Source of the DNA: Corallococcus interemptor
Lineage (GTDB): Bacteria; Myxococcota; Myxococcia; Myxococcales; Myxococcaceae
Length of the DNA: 64,000 bases
Assembly: GCF_003668875.1 (NCBI RefSeq)
Contig: NZ_RAWM01000010.1
Span: forward strand, 62,001 to 126,000
Reading direction: 5' to 3'
The translations under genes were made by a program, and so were the position numbers. This document shows positions 38,131 through 46,890 of the stretch, piece by piece. Numbering within the stretch: position 1 is the first letter of the stretch; the number at the start of each line of letters is the position of its first letter. The notes beneath the pieces were generated by a model that saw only the letters and a program-made list of their open reading frames with translations, made no database searches and was not told the origin of the DNA.

Positions 38131-38766
38131 TCAGGCGCCCACCACCTCCGCGCGGGTGATGCGGTCCAACCGGAAGTGGCGCCGCTCCCCGGACGCGAGG
38201 TCCACCGCGTCCAGCCGCGTCTCGTGCCGGTCCATCACCACGGACTCGATGCGCACCTCGCGCACCGTCTCCAGGAAGTTGCTGTCCACGTAGGTGATGC
38301 GCAGCGGCTGGCGCTCGAACCACGCGCGCTCCAACGCTTCACGCACGGGCTTGCGCGTGGGCAGCGACGGCACGCCCAGGAACGTCAGCTCGCGCAGCCG
38401 CGCCAGCAATTCGCGCTGCGCGGACGTGGACAGCGCGGAGCGCACCTTGTCCAGCGCCGACTCCAGCGTCCCCGTGAAGGGCAACAGCCGCATGTCGATG
38501 GCGAAGCGGCCCAGCGCCACCACCAGCGCCGCCTCGCGAGCGGTGAAGTTCACCGGCGGCAGGCTGTAGCCCCGGTCCAGCGCGTAGCCGCCTCCCCGCC
38601 CCCGCTCCGCGCCCACCGGCAGCGCCGCGGCGCGCAATGCGTCCAGGTCCCGGTAGATGGTCCGCACCGTCACGCTGAAGCGCTCCGCCAGCACCTCCGC
38701 GGTGACGCCGGTGCGGCGGCCTCTCAGGTACTCCGCGAGGGCAAAGAGTCGCTCGGTGCGCTGCAT
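38131..38766 (-). CDS. YafY-type (HTH_11-WYL) transcriptional regulator
   Basis: A 211-residue regulator. The N-terminal winged helix (RTERLFALAEYLRGRR, VLAERFSVTVRTIYRDLDAL) binds DNA. GGGYALDRGYSLPPVNFTAREAALVV is typical of YafY/YobV-like proteins with a C-terminal WYL-like ligand domain, although the WYL triad itself is replaced (ETRLDAVD). ATG 38766 is preferred; ATG 38784 is in frame but lies inside an inverted repeat that looks like the operator. It heads a two-gene unit with the monooxygenase, so it probably controls that enzyme and itself. Confidence 0.85.
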   Translation of the reverse strand: MQRTERLFALAEYLRGRRTGVTAEVLAERFSVTVRTIYRDLDALRAAALPVGAERGRGGGYALDRGYSLPPVNFTAREAALVVALGRFAIDMRLLPFTGTLESALDKVRSALSTSAQRELLARLRELTFLGVPSLPTRKPVREALERAWFERQPLRITYVDSNFLETVREVRIESVVMDRHETRLDAVDLASGERRHFRLDRITRAEVVGA

Positions 38767-38777
38767 GACGATGAATC

Positions 38778-38795
38778 CTGACATACCGCTGTCAG
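38778..38795. promoter_or_regulatory. inverted repeat, likely regulator operator
   Basis: CTGACA-TACCGC-TGTCAG: perfect 6-bp arms with a 6-bp spacer, centred about 20 bp upstream of the chosen start of the YafY-type regulator. Dyads of the TGACA/TGTCA kind in front of such genes usually bind the regulator itself. Confidence 0.5.
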
Positions 38796-38902
38796 TCAGG
38801 GGCCTCAAGCTGGGGCGAAAGGCCCCCGCGATGCGAAGCCCTTCCGACAGCGCCACGTTGCTCCTGTCCGCCCACCCTTGCGAAGCCGGCCCCCGCGCGC
38901 CT

Positions 38903-41437
38903 ATGAGCACCCGGAGCAGCGCCCTCGCGAAGCGCCCTCCGTCCCCCGAGTCCCCGCCCATGGTCCCGCCGCCCCATCCGCTGGAGGACGAGTGGTTGTG
39001 GGGATGGGACCCCACGCCGGGCATCGTGTCCGTGTGGGCGGAGCCGGACGGGCGCGCCTTCGTCTGGAAGCGGCAGCCCGGCACGCACGTGAGGCAGCGC
39101 GAGGACGCCCGGTACCGGCCCTGGGTGCTGCTCTCATCGCTCCAGGACCTGGAGCACCTGGGGGACGTGCTGCGGCCCGAAGGCCCGGCCCCCACGCCAG
39201 GCGCGGTGACGTACCGGGAATTGGAGGGCCCCGGCGCGCTGCGCTTCCTCGTCAGCGCGGACGACGGGCGCGCGCTGGCGTCCGCGGTGCTCAAGGGCGC
39301 ATCGAAGCGGTTGGATCAGCGCGTGGGCCACCTGCGCGACCTGGGCCCGGCCACGGCGCTGGTGCTGCCTCCCGAGGAGCAGTACCTGGTGGCCACCGGC
39401 CGCACGTACTTCCGCGACCTCGTCTTCGACGACCTGCGCAGGCTCCAGTTCGACCTGGAGACCACCGGCCTGGACCCTTCCCGGGACCGCATCTTCCTGG
39501 TGGCGCTGAGGGACCCGGAGGGCCGCGCGGAGACGCTGGAGGTGACGGCGGACGGCGACGCGGGCGAGGCGGACCTCCTGCGCCGGCTGGTCGCGCGCAT
39601 CCGGGAAGCCGACCCCGACGTGGTGGAGAACCACAACCTGCACGGCTTCGACCTGCCCTTCCTGGACCAGCGCGCGAAGCGGCTCAACGTGCCGCTGGCC
39701 CTGGGCCGCGCGGGGCTGCCGGGCCTGCGCCACCGGCCCTCCGCCCGGGGCGCCGCGCTGAACCGGGGGCCCGGAGGCCGGGACGCGGACCCCATGCGCC
39801 GCGCGCGCTACACCGTGCCCGGCCGCGAGTTCATCGACACGCTGGACGCCGTGCGCCGCTACGACTTCTCCGCGCGCGACCTGCCCGGCCACGGCCTCAA
39901 GGCGGTGGCGAAGCACCTGGGCCTGTCCGGGCCCGAGCGCGAGCTCATCCCCGGCGCGCGCATCCATGACGTCTTCCTGAAGGACCCGGAGCGCGTGCGC
40001 CGCTACGCCCGCGAGGACGTCACGGAAGCCGCGGGGCTGGCGCACCTACTGGGCGGCGCGCCGTTCGCGCTCGCGCGCATGGCCCCCCGGCGCTACGAGC
40101 GGCTGGCGGACGCGGGCCCGGCGACGGGCGTGTTGGATCCGCTATTGGTGCGCGCCTACGTGCGCTCCGGAGCGGCGCTGCCCGGGCACGAGACCGGCGA
40201 CGGCACGTCCCACAGCGGCGCGGCGCTGCACCTGTTCGCCACCGGCGTCGCGCGCCACATCGTGAAGGCGGACGTGGCCAGCCTCTACCCGTCGCTGATG
40301 CGCCACTACCGCATCGGGCCCAGGCGAGACCGGCTGAACGCGCTGCTCGCGCTGGTGGACCGGCTGGTGGATCAGCGCCTGGACGCGAAGGCGAAGGCGA
40401 AGAAGGCCCCGCCCGGCTCAGCGGAGCGCCACACGCAAGAGGCGATCTCCGCGGCGATGAAGCTGCTGATCAACTCCGCCTACGGCTACCTGGGCGCGGT
40501 GGGGCTCACCCGCTTCTCGGACGTGCACGCCGCCAACGAGGTGACGCGGCGGGGGCGCGAGCTGCTGGGCCTGATGTGCCGCGAGCTGGCGGACCGGGGC
40601 GTGACGCTGCTGGAGGCGGACACGGATGGCGTCTACTTCGCGGTGCCGGAGTCCTGGACGGAGGTGGACGAGCGCCGCGTGGTGTCGGAGGTCGCGAGCC
40701 TCCTGCCCCCGCGCGTGAAGCTGGAGTTCGAGGGGCGCTACGCCGCCATGCTGTCGCACGAACCCAAGAACTACGCGCTGAAGCCCTACGACGGCCCCCT
40801 CCTGCTGCGCGGCGTGGCCTTCCGCTCCAGCCGCGCGGAGCCTTACGGAGAGGGCTTCCTGCGCCGCGCCCTCCAGCACCTGCTGGCCGGAGACGTGCGC
40901 GCCGTGCGCGACACCTACGTGGACGCGGTGATGGCGCTGAGGCGCCGCCAGGTGCCCACCTTCGAGGTCTCCGCGCAGGTGCGGCTGACCAAGTCCCCGT
41001 CGCAGTACCTGGCCACGCGCAAGCAGCGCAGGGAGCTGCCGTACGAAGCGCTGCTCACGAACGGCCGCGAGCACTGGTCCCTGGGCGAGCGCATCCGCAT
41101 CTACCGAGCCACCGGCGGCCGGGCGGGCCTGCTCCCGGAAGCGGACGCCGACGACGGCGAGCCCGCCGCGCGCCCCAGCCCGGACGACGACGCGCGCGAC
41201 TACGACGTCGAGTACTACGTGCGGCTGCTCAAGGACTCGTTCGCGGCCCGGCTCGCGCGAGGCCTGGCCCCGGAGGACTTCGCCACGGTGTTCGCGGACC
41301 CCGACCAGCCCTCCCTCTTCACCCCGTCCCTGGCGGACGCACGCCCCGTGCTCAATGTCGTCAGAGCGCCCCGGGGCCCGGAGTTCGGTGAGGAGCAGGA
41401 GCCGCAGGTGGTTGGAGCCCCGCCCATCTCACCGTGA
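38903..41437 (+). CDS. family B DNA polymerase with 3'-5' exonuclease
   Basis: An 844-residue PolB-type polymerase. Exonuclease motifs are LQFDLETTGL (Asp184, Glu186), ENHNLHGFD (Asn245, Asp250) and RYAREDV. Polymerase motifs are KADVASLYPSLM (Asp457), KLLINSAYGYLG and the catalytic EADTDGVYF (Asp573, Asp575), where Gly replaces the usual Ser of DTDS. All acidic metal ligands are present, so both activities should work. ATG 38903 is the likely start, with 38960 as an alternative. Family B enzymes in bacteria (Pol II) act in repair and translesion synthesis. The gene stands alone, divergent from the regulator. Confidence 0.9.
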   Translation: MSTRSSALAKRPPSPESPPMVPPPHPLEDEWLWGWDPTPGIVSVWAEPDGRAFVWKRQPGTHVRQREDARYRPWVLLSSLQDLEHLGDVLRPEGPAPTPGAVTYRELEGPGALRFLVSADDGRALASAVLKGASKRLDQRVGHLRDLGPATALVLPPEEQYLVATGRTYFRDLVFDDLRRLQFDLETTGLDPSRDRIFLVALRDPEGRAETLEVTADGDAGEADLLRRLVARIREADPDVVENHNLHGFDLPFLDQRAKRLNVPLALGRAGLPGLRHRPSARGAALNRGPGGRDADPMRRARYTVPGREFIDTLDAVRRYDFSARDLPGHGLKAVAKHLGLSGPERELIPGARIHDVFLKDPERVRRYAREDVTEAAGLAHLLGGAPFALARMAPRRYERLADAGPATGVLDPLLVRAYVRSGAALPGHETGDGTSHSGAALHLFATGVARHIVKADVASLYPSLMRHYRIGPRRDRLNALLALVDRLVDQRLDAKAKAKKAPPGSAERHTQEAISAAMKLLINSAYGYLGAVGLTRFSDVHAANEVTRRGRELLGLMCRELADRGVTLLEADTDGVYFAVPESWTEVDERRVVSEVASLLPPRVKLEFEGRYAAMLSHEPKNYALKPYDGPLLLRGVAFRSSRAEPYGEGFLRRALQHLLAGDVRAVRDTYVDAVMALRRRQVPTFEVSAQVRLTKSPSQYLATRKQRRELPYEALLTNGREHWSLGERIRIYRATGGRAGLLPEADADDGEPAARPSPDDDARDYDVEYYVRLLKDSFAARLARGLAPEDFATVFADPDQPSLFTPSLADARPVLNVVRAPRGPEFGEEQEPQVVGAPPISP

Positions 41438-41507
41438 CTGGAACGCTGCCGTGTCCCGGTTCCTCCGGGAGTCGTGGGGAGGCTTCTGCTACGTTGCGTC
41501 AACTTCG

Positions 41508-43061
41508 ATGGCCTTCTCGTTGATGAAGCGTCCCACGCCGCGCGCGCTGGCGGTCCCCGGCACCGTGGCCCTGCTGCTCCTGCTCCCCTGGCTCATCTAC
41601 TGGAGCGCGATCATCCACCGCTACGGCCTGCGGGACGACTACGCCATCCTGCGCGAGGCGCGCGAGGAGCCGGGCAAGATTCTGCGCGTCTGCGCGTCGC
41701 AGGGCCGCCCGCTCTACGGCTGGATGCTGGAGGCGTCCGCGAAGGCGGCGGGCGGCATCGACGGGCTGATGGGGCTGCGGCTGATGGGCGTCGCGGGGCT
41801 GGGCGTGCTCGCGGCGGCGGTGTTCCTGCTGTTGCGCAAGGAGGGCTGGAGGCCGGGCTCCGCCGCGCTGCTCGCGGCCTTCCTCACGGTGACGCCGTCC
41901 GCGCAGGTCATCGCCAACTGGGGCATCTGCTGGCCGCAGGCGGTGGCGCTGATGCTGGGCCTGGGCGCGTTCGCCTTCGCCCGCCGCGCCATGGGCCCGC
42001 CGGGGACGGACGCACCCGTCCGGTGGCCGTACGCGCTGGCCGCGGTGGGGAGCATGGCCACCGCGACGCTCATCTATCAGGTGAGCGGGCTGTTCTCCGC
42101 GGTGCTGCTGGCGGCGTCGCTGGTGGTGCACCGCGACGTGTCGCTGAAGGACACCGCGCGCTGGATGCTCAAGCACCTGCTGGTGATGGGCGCGGGCCTG
42201 GCGCTCGCGTACGCCGTCACCCAGGTGCTGTTCAAGGCGGGCATCTTCCCGCCCTCGCCCCGCCTGAGCTTCGAGAAGCACTGGGTGGACAAGACCGTCT
42301 GGGCGCTCACGCACGTGTTCCCCAACGCGCTCGCGCTGTCCGCGCTCAACGAGGCGCCGGTGGGCGACATGGACGGCTACCGGGCCATGGTGGTGCTGAC
42401 GCTGACGCTGCTGGGCGTGGGCGTCGCGGTGGAGGGGCGCCGCTCGGGGCTGGTGGGCGTGGGGCGCTGGCTGCTGGCGCTGGTGACGCTGTCGGGCGCG
42501 GCGTACTCGGTGAGCTTCCTCGCCGGGGAGCGGTGGCCCACCTACCGCACGCTCAACGCGCTCACCGGCGTTTGGGCCGTGTTCTTCGCCGCGTCGCTGG
42601 TGAACCTGGGCACCATCTGGCCCAGGCATGGTCCGCGCATGGCCATGGGCCTGCTCAGCGTGTTCGTGGCCTTCAGCGCGCTCCTCGCGCACGAGCAGTC
42701 CCTGGAGCTGTTCGCCCTGCCCCAGGGCCGGGAGCTGGCGGTGATGGAAGAGGGCGCGAACCTCGTCGTCCCGGACCGCAAGCCCCGCGTCTTCGTGCTC
42801 ACCGCGAAGCAGTCGGACTCCACCGCGCCGTTCCACTACCTGGACGAGTTCGGCTCCGTCTCCGTGGACGCGGAGTGGGTGGCCAAGGAGATGCTCAAGG
42901 CCCTGGTGAAGGAGCGCTTCCCCCGCGAGCGCGACGTGAGCGGCCTCTACCGCTTCGCCGCCGGCCCCGTGGCCCCGGAGCCGCGCAACTACGACATCCT
43001 CATCGACATGCGCCGCCAGCACGTGAGCGCCGTAAGCCCCATCCTCCAGAAGCCCCGCTAG
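41508..43061 (+). CDS. polytopic membrane protein, GtrII/GT-C-like
   Basis: A 517-residue protein with about eleven membrane helices and a C-terminal soluble domain of about 120 residues. After the first helix comes YGLRDDYAILREA and then ASQGRPLYGWML. The Asp-Asp pair in the first outer loop and the GRPL segment recall GtrII-type glucosyltransferases and other GT-C enzymes that use polyprenyl-linked sugars. That assignment is tentative. ATG 41508 was chosen as upstream residues are atypical (the frame opens at 41355); ATG 41523 is possible. It lies between the polymerase and the MdcG-like gene, with no obvious operon partner. Confidence 0.68.
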   Translation: MAFSLMKRPTPRALAVPGTVALLLLLPWLIYWSAIIHRYGLRDDYAILREAREEPGKILRVCASQGRPLYGWMLEASAKAAGGIDGLMGLRLMGVAGLGVLAAAVFLLLRKEGWRPGSAALLAAFLTVTPSAQVIANWGICWPQAVALMLGLGAFAFARRAMGPPGTDAPVRWPYALAAVGSMATATLIYQVSGLFSAVLLAASLVVHRDVSLKDTARWMLKHLLVMGAGLALAYAVTQVLFKAGIFPPSPRLSFEKHWVDKTVWALTHVFPNALALSALNEAPVGDMDGYRAMVVLTLTLLGVGVAVEGRRSGLVGVGRWLLALVTLSGAAYSVSFLAGERWPTYRTLNALTGVWAVFFAASLVNLGTIWPRHGPRMAMGLLSVFVAFSALLAHEQSLELFALPQGRELAVMEEGANLVVPDRKPRVFVLTAKQSDSTAPFHYLDEFGSVSVDAEWVAKEMLKALVKERFPRERDVSGLYRFAAGPVAPEPRNYDILIDMRRQHVSAVSPILQKPR

Positions 43062-43289
43062 TGTCCCGGAAGACTGGGGAATCCCTGATGCGTGCGCTCG
43101 GCTCCCACCCGGTTTTCCGGAAAGAAGCGTTGGGCGCCGGGCTCCCGCGGCGCATCCTGAAGGTTCGCCCCCACCGGACGCGCGAATCCGGGTAATGAAT
43201 CAACGGGTGAGGTCCTCCGTTCCCCTTTGCGCCACCGCGAGCCCCGGGATGACTCCGTCCCGAGGAGACGCCCGAGGAGAGGCCCGCTG

Positions 43290-43949
43290 ATGGACGGAGC
43301 GCGTCCGGTGCGGCACGACTGGGTGTACCTGGGCGCCGGCTGGGCGGACCAGGTGCGCTCCCCGCCGGGCCCGGACGTGGTGACGCAGGTGACGGCCTGG
43401 CGCGAGCAGGGCCGGCCCTTCGCCGTCGCCCGCCAGGAGCCAGAGGACGCGGACGACACGCTGCGGCTGGGGCTCACCCTGCCCGGCCGCCGCCACCTGT
43501 CCCTGCACGTGGCCCTGTCCGCCGTGGAGCGCCACCTGCCGCCGCCCACGGTGCAGGAGGTGCGCGCCTCCGCCCCCGCCGCCTGGGGGCCCGCCCTGGA
43601 TGACGTCATCGCCCTGGGCAGCGCGTTGGATTTGACGGTGGGCGTCTTCGGTTCGCTGGCCTGGCAGCACCGCTCGGGCGCGCCCTACGTGCGGCCGCTG
43701 TCGGACGTGGACCTGCTGTTCGCCCCGGCGCGCTGGTCGGACGTGGAGCGGCTGCTCTTCGGCCTGGAGGCGGTGTCCCGGCGCCACTCGGTGGTGCGCC
43801 TGGACGGCGAGGTGCTGCTGCCGGACGGCGGCGCCGTGTCCTGGCGCGAGCTCGCGCTGGAGCCCGAGCGCATCTGGGTCACCGGCCCGCGCGGCGCCAG
43901 CCCCCGCACGCTGCGGGAGCTGCGCGCGCTCTTCCCCGCCGAACCCTGA
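43290..43949 (+). CDS. MdcG-like phosphoribosyl-dephospho-CoA transferase (malonate decarboxylase holo-ACP synthase)
   Basis: A 219-residue protein of the MdcG family. It starts RHDWVYLGAGW and has the nucleotidyltransferase core VGVFGSLAWQHRSG (Gly121-Ser122) with RPLSDVDLLF (Asp139, Asp141 as metal ligands). MdcG attaches the phosphoribosyl-dephospho-CoA prosthetic group to the carrier subunit of malonate decarboxylase. No malonate decarboxylase gene is in the window, so it is an orphan here. A good ribosome site (AGGAGAGG, 7 nt) sets ATG 43290. It is the last gene before the aryl polyene operon, 347 bp upstream of it. Confidence 0.82.
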   Translation: MDGARPVRHDWVYLGAGWADQVRSPPGPDVVTQVTAWREQGRPFAVARQEPEDADDTLRLGLTLPGRRHLSLHVALSAVERHLPPPTVQEVRASAPAAWGPALDDVIALGSALDLTVGVFGSLAWQHRSGAPYVRPLSDVDLLFAPARWSDVERLLFGLEAVSRRHSVVRLDGEVLLPDGGAVSWRELALEPERIWVTGPRGASPRTLRELRALFPAEP

Positions 43950-44296
43950 AACACCCAAGGAAGTTCGCGCTCCACGTGAATACGTGTGTCCGCCGACACG
44001 TCACGCAGGCCGCGCTCACAACCCGTTTCCACTGCCCGCTTCGAATGACTCACGAGGCTTTTCACGCTCCGCGTGACGCCCGCGCGCGTCATCTCCCTGG
44101 ACAAACCCGGAAGAACATGAAGGCCGAGCCCCCCGTGCGTCTTCCCTCAGCAACAACAGAGGGTTGCAAGCGACACCGGGCAGGCGGAGGAGCAGGCTTC
44201 CGGCACCCGGCCCGCTTGGCCGGGGCGTCCAATTGTCACCCTGTGAATGGTTTGGTAAAGGTTGTCTTTGGGGGCGATTGGGGCCTCTCCGTCACG
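43950..44296 (+). other. intergenic region upstream of the aryl polyene operon
   Basis: 347 bp with no convincing gene. The frame of the next gene is open back to 43976, but that extension has no family match. The right half is less GC-rich and holds a candidate promoter (44233-44261). No clear terminator hairpin was seen after the MdcG-like gene. Confidence 0.6.
44233..44261 (+). promoter_or_regulatory. candidate sigma-70-like promoter of the aryl polyene operon
   Basis: TTGTCA (44233-44238) is followed after 17 bp by TAAAGG (44256-44261), about 35 bp before the first start codon. The -35 is a good match and the -10 only fair. The spot lies in the least GC-rich part of the gap. Confidence 0.35.
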
Positions 44297-45025
44297 ATGA
44301 TGGGATTCTCCGTACAGCGTTGGGCCGCCTGGGCCCCCGGGCTCGTCAATCCTGCCTCCTGGGAAACGTGGCTCGCGACACCGCATCCGCTCCCCGCCGA
44401 AGGTACGCCCGCGCTCGCGGCGATGCCCGCGATGATGCGCCGCCGCGTGGACCGGCTGGGCCGCATCGCGCTGCAGGCGGCGTACGACGCGCACGTGGAC
44501 GCGCCGGACGCGCCCGTCATCTTCGCGTCGCGTTACGGCGACCTGGGCCGTTCGGTGGAGCTGCTCACGCAGCTGGCGCGCCCGGAGCCGCTGTCGCCCA
44601 CGTCGTTCAGCCTGTCGGTGCACAACGCCATTGGCGCGCTCTACTCCATCGCGCGCGGAGACACGTCCGCGTACGGCGCCATCGCCGCGGGGGAAGAGAC
44701 GGTGGAGGCCGCCTTCACGGAGGCGTGTGGCCTGCTGTCGGACGGTGTCCCCCGGGTGATGGTCGTCGTCTACGACGAGCCCGTGCCCGCGCCGTGGGAA
44801 CACTTCTCCCGGGATGTGGCGTTTCCTCATGCATGGGCTTGCCTCCTTTCAGCCAGCACGGGCGCGGATGCCATCCACCTGGACTGCGCGGATGCGCCTG
44901 CCACATCGCCGGAAGCAGCGGACCTCCCGGCGGACCTGCGCGCCCTGCGCTTCCTCGTCTCCGGTGCCTCGCGGTGGGAGCACGCGACGGGCGGCCGGCG
45001 CTGGCGGTGGGCACGCAATGCTTGA
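44297..45025 (+). CDS. apeC: aryl polyene ketosynthase-like chain length factor, ApeC-like
   Basis: A 242-residue protein matching the N-terminal beta-ketoacyl synthase-like family of aryl polyene clusters. APVIFASRYGDLGRSVELL and SPTSFSLSVHNAIGALYSIARGD are characteristic. The nucleophile region of true ketosynthases (Cys in a TACSSG context) is missing, so it should be a non-catalytic partner. In E. coli, ApeC pairs with the ketosynthase ApeO in this chain-length-factor role. It is the first gene of the operon, and its end overlaps the acyltransferase start by 8 bp. Start ATG 44297 or 44300. Confidence 0.85.
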   Translation: MMGFSVQRWAAWAPGLVNPASWETWLATPHPLPAEGTPALAAMPAMMRRRVDRLGRIALQAAYDAHVDAPDAPVIFASRYGDLGRSVELLTQLARPEPLSPTSFSLSVHNAIGALYSIARGDTSAYGAIAAGEETVEAAFTEACGLLSDGVPRVMVVVYDEPVPAPWEHFSRDVAFPHAWACLLSASTGADAIHLDCADAPATSPEAADLPADLRALRFLVSGASRWEHATGGRRWRWARNA

Positions 45026-45797
45026 GAAGCTCGACCGGCCGTGGCGCATCTTCGCCACCGGGTTGTCCTTCGCCACCTTCGGGCTGGGGGGCCTGGCGCT
45101 GCGCCTCCTCTTCTTCCCGCTGCTCACGCTCTTCGTGCGCGATCCGAAGCGGCAGCAGCGGCTGGCGCGCCTGGCGGTGCACCACACGTTCCGCTTCTTC
45201 ATCGGCTACATGCGCGCGCTGGGCGTGCTCCGCTACGAATTGCAGGGCGTGGAGAAGCTGGCGCGCTCCGGGCTGCTCATCCTGGCCAACCACCCGTCGC
45301 TCATCGACGTCGTGTTCCTCATCTCGCTGGTGCCCAACGCGGACTGCGTCGTCAAGGCGAGCCTGGCGAACAACCCCTTCACGCGCGGCCCCATCCGGGC
45401 GACGCGCTACCTGTGCAACGACTCCGGTCCGGGCCTCATCCAGGACTGCATCGCGTCCGTGAAGGCCGGCAACAACCTCATCATCTTCCCGGAGGGCTCG
45501 CGCACGCCGCTGGACGGGAACATGCAGCTGCAGCGCGGCGCCGCCAACATCGCGGTGCGCGGGCCGTGTGACATCACGCCCGTCATCATCCGCTGCGAGC
45601 CGCGAGGCCTCACCAAGGGCATGCCCTGGTGGAAGGTGCCGGAGCGGCCCATGCACTACGTCATTCGCGTGGAGGACGACATCCACGTGTCGGCCCAGGA
45701 CGCGGAAGCCGGCGAGGCCGCGAAGGCCGCGCGCCAGCTCACCACCCGTTTGCACGACCATTTTCTAAGGGGGAGCCAGGAACATGTTGGAGCTTGA
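45018..45797 (+). CDS. PlsC-type 1-acylglycerol-3-phosphate acyltransferase, ApeD-like
   Basis: A 259-residue membrane-associated acyltransferase. An N-terminal hydrophobic helix (FGLGGLALRLLFFPLLTLFV) precedes the catalytic NHPSLID (His92, Asp97) and the substrate motif FPEGSRTP (157-164). It would move an acyl or aryl-polyenoyl chain onto a glycerol-lipid-type acceptor. Its position second in the operon is that of ApeD in E. coli. It overlaps the preceding gene by 8 bp and the following carrier protein gene by 14 bp. Confidence 0.85.
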   Translation: MLEKLDRPWRIFATGLSFATFGLGGLALRLLFFPLLTLFVRDPKRQQRLARLAVHHTFRFFIGYMRALGVLRYELQGVEKLARSGLLILANHPSLIDVVFLISLVPNADCVVKASLANNPFTRGPIRATRYLCNDSGPGLIQDCIASVKAGNNLIIFPEGSRTPLDGNMQLQRGAANIAVRGPCDITPVIIRCEPRGLTKGMPWWKVPERPMHYVIRVEDDIHVSAQDAEAGEAAKAARQLTTRLHDHFLRGSQEHVGA

Positions 45798-46047
45798 GCA
45801 GGAGATAAAGCGTCTGGTCATCGAGACGCTGAACCTCGAGGACGTGAAGCCGGACGACATCGATCCGGCCGCGCCGCTGTTCGTCGAGGGGTTGGGGCTG
45901 GACTCCATCGACGCCCTGGAGCTCGGCCTCGCGCTGCAGAAGTCCTATGGCGTCGTGCTGGCGAGCGACTCCAAGGAGAACCGCCGCCACTTCGCCAGCG
46001 TTCGGGCGCTCGCGGATTTCGTCAGCAGCCACCGCACCAAGTCCTGA
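45784..46047 (+). CDS. apeE: acyl carrier protein 1 of the aryl polyene pathway
   Basis: An 87-residue carrier protein. Ser41 in GLGLDSIDALELGLAL is the phosphopantetheine site. It should hold the growing polyene during type II synthesis. The start overlaps the acyltransferase gene by 14 bp. No phosphopantetheinyl transferase gene is visible in the window to charge it, so one must be supplied elsewhere. Confidence 0.9.
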   Translation: MLELEQEIKRLVIETLNLEDVKPDDIDPAAPLFVEGLGLDSIDALELGLALQKSYGVVLASDSKENRRHFASVRALADFVSSHRTKS

Positions 46048-46081
46048 CAGCGCCGTCCAAAAAACAAAGCGAGGAAACCCC

Positions 46082-46342
46082 ATGACCAAGCACGAGCTGT
46101 TCGAGCGCCTGAGCGCCATCCTCCAGGAAACCTTCGACATCGAGCCCTCCCGCATCATCCCGGAGGCGCGGCTGCACGACGACCTCGACATCGACAGCAT
46201 TGACGCCATCGACCTGCTGGTGCGCTTGAAGCCCATCGCCGGCCAGCGCGTTCCGCCGGAAGTGTTCCGCTCCGTGCGCACGCTGCAGGACGTGGTGGAC
46301 GCGCTGTACGGCCTGCTCGGCAGCGACTCCGCCGCGGCGTGA
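46082..46342 (+). CDS. apeF: acyl carrier protein 2 of the aryl polyene pathway
   Basis: An 86-residue carrier protein with Ser39 in DDLDIDSIDAIDLLVRL as the phosphopantetheine site. It differs clearly from the first carrier protein, so the two probably have separate jobs (for example starter or transfer versus elongation), as for ApeE and ApeF. A GAGGAAA ribosome site precedes the ATG. It overlaps the next gene by 4 bp. Confidence 0.9.
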   Translation: MTKHELFERLSAILQETFDIEPSRIIPEARLHDDLDIDSIDAIDLLVRLKPIAGQRVPPEVFRSVRTLQDVVDALYGLLGSDSAAA

Positions 46343-46890
46343 AGCGTCTGCGTCCGGTGCTGTTGGGGCTCTTGAGCCTCGCCTACCCGCCGCTCGTCTA
46401 TCTGGGGCTGGGCCACTTCGAGCCCCGCTGGATGGCGTTGCCCCTGGCGGCCATGGCGGTGGTGCGCGCGGTGGCCACGCGGGAGAAGATGTGGCTCGCG
46501 GCCGCGGTGGGCGCGCTGGTGCTCGCGGGCTCCAGCATGCTGGGCAACAACGCCCTGCCCCTGAAGCTCTATCCGGTGCTGGTGAACGGAGTGCTCCTCG
46601 CTGTCTTCGCCACCAGCCTGGCCTATCCGCCCAGCGTGATTGAGCGGCTGGCGCGGCTTCGGGAGAAGGACCTGCCGCCGTCGGGCGTGGCCTACACGCG
46701 CAAGGTGACGCAGGTGTGGTGCGGTTTCTTCGTCCTCAACGGCGCGCTCGCGCTCACCACGGCGCTCTTCGCGAGCGACGCGGCCTGGGCGCTCTACAAT
46801 GGCCTCATTGCCTACGGCCTCATGGGCCTGCTCTTCGCCGGCGAATGGGTGGTGCGGCAGCGGGTGCGCGCACGGCACGCCCATGGCTGA
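46339..46890 (+). CDS. COG4648-type membrane protein, ApeG-like
   Basis: A 183-residue inner-membrane protein with about five helices, starting at GTG 46339 inside a GTGA overlap. LLGLLSLAYPPLVYLGLGHFEPRW and LYPVLVNGVLLAVFATSLAYPPSVIERLAR are typical of the COG4648 family found in aryl polyene clusters, in the ApeG position. Its biochemical role is unknown; membrane anchoring of the carrier-protein machinery is a possibility. It overlaps the downstream ligase gene by 8 bp. Confidence 0.8.
   Translation: MKRLRPVLLGLLSLAYPPLVYLGLGHFEPRWMALPLAAMAVVRAVATREKMWLAAAVGALVLAGSSMLGNNALPLKLYPVLVNGVLLAVFATSLAYPPSVIERLARLREKDLPPSGVAYTRKVTQVWCGFFVLNGALALTTALFASDAAWALYNGLIAYGLMGLLFAGEWVVRQRVRARHAHG

Noticed and set aside
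43088-43195. Short ATG frame of 35 codons before the MdcG-like gene
   Set aside because: No ribosome site, no coding bias and no recognisable sequence.
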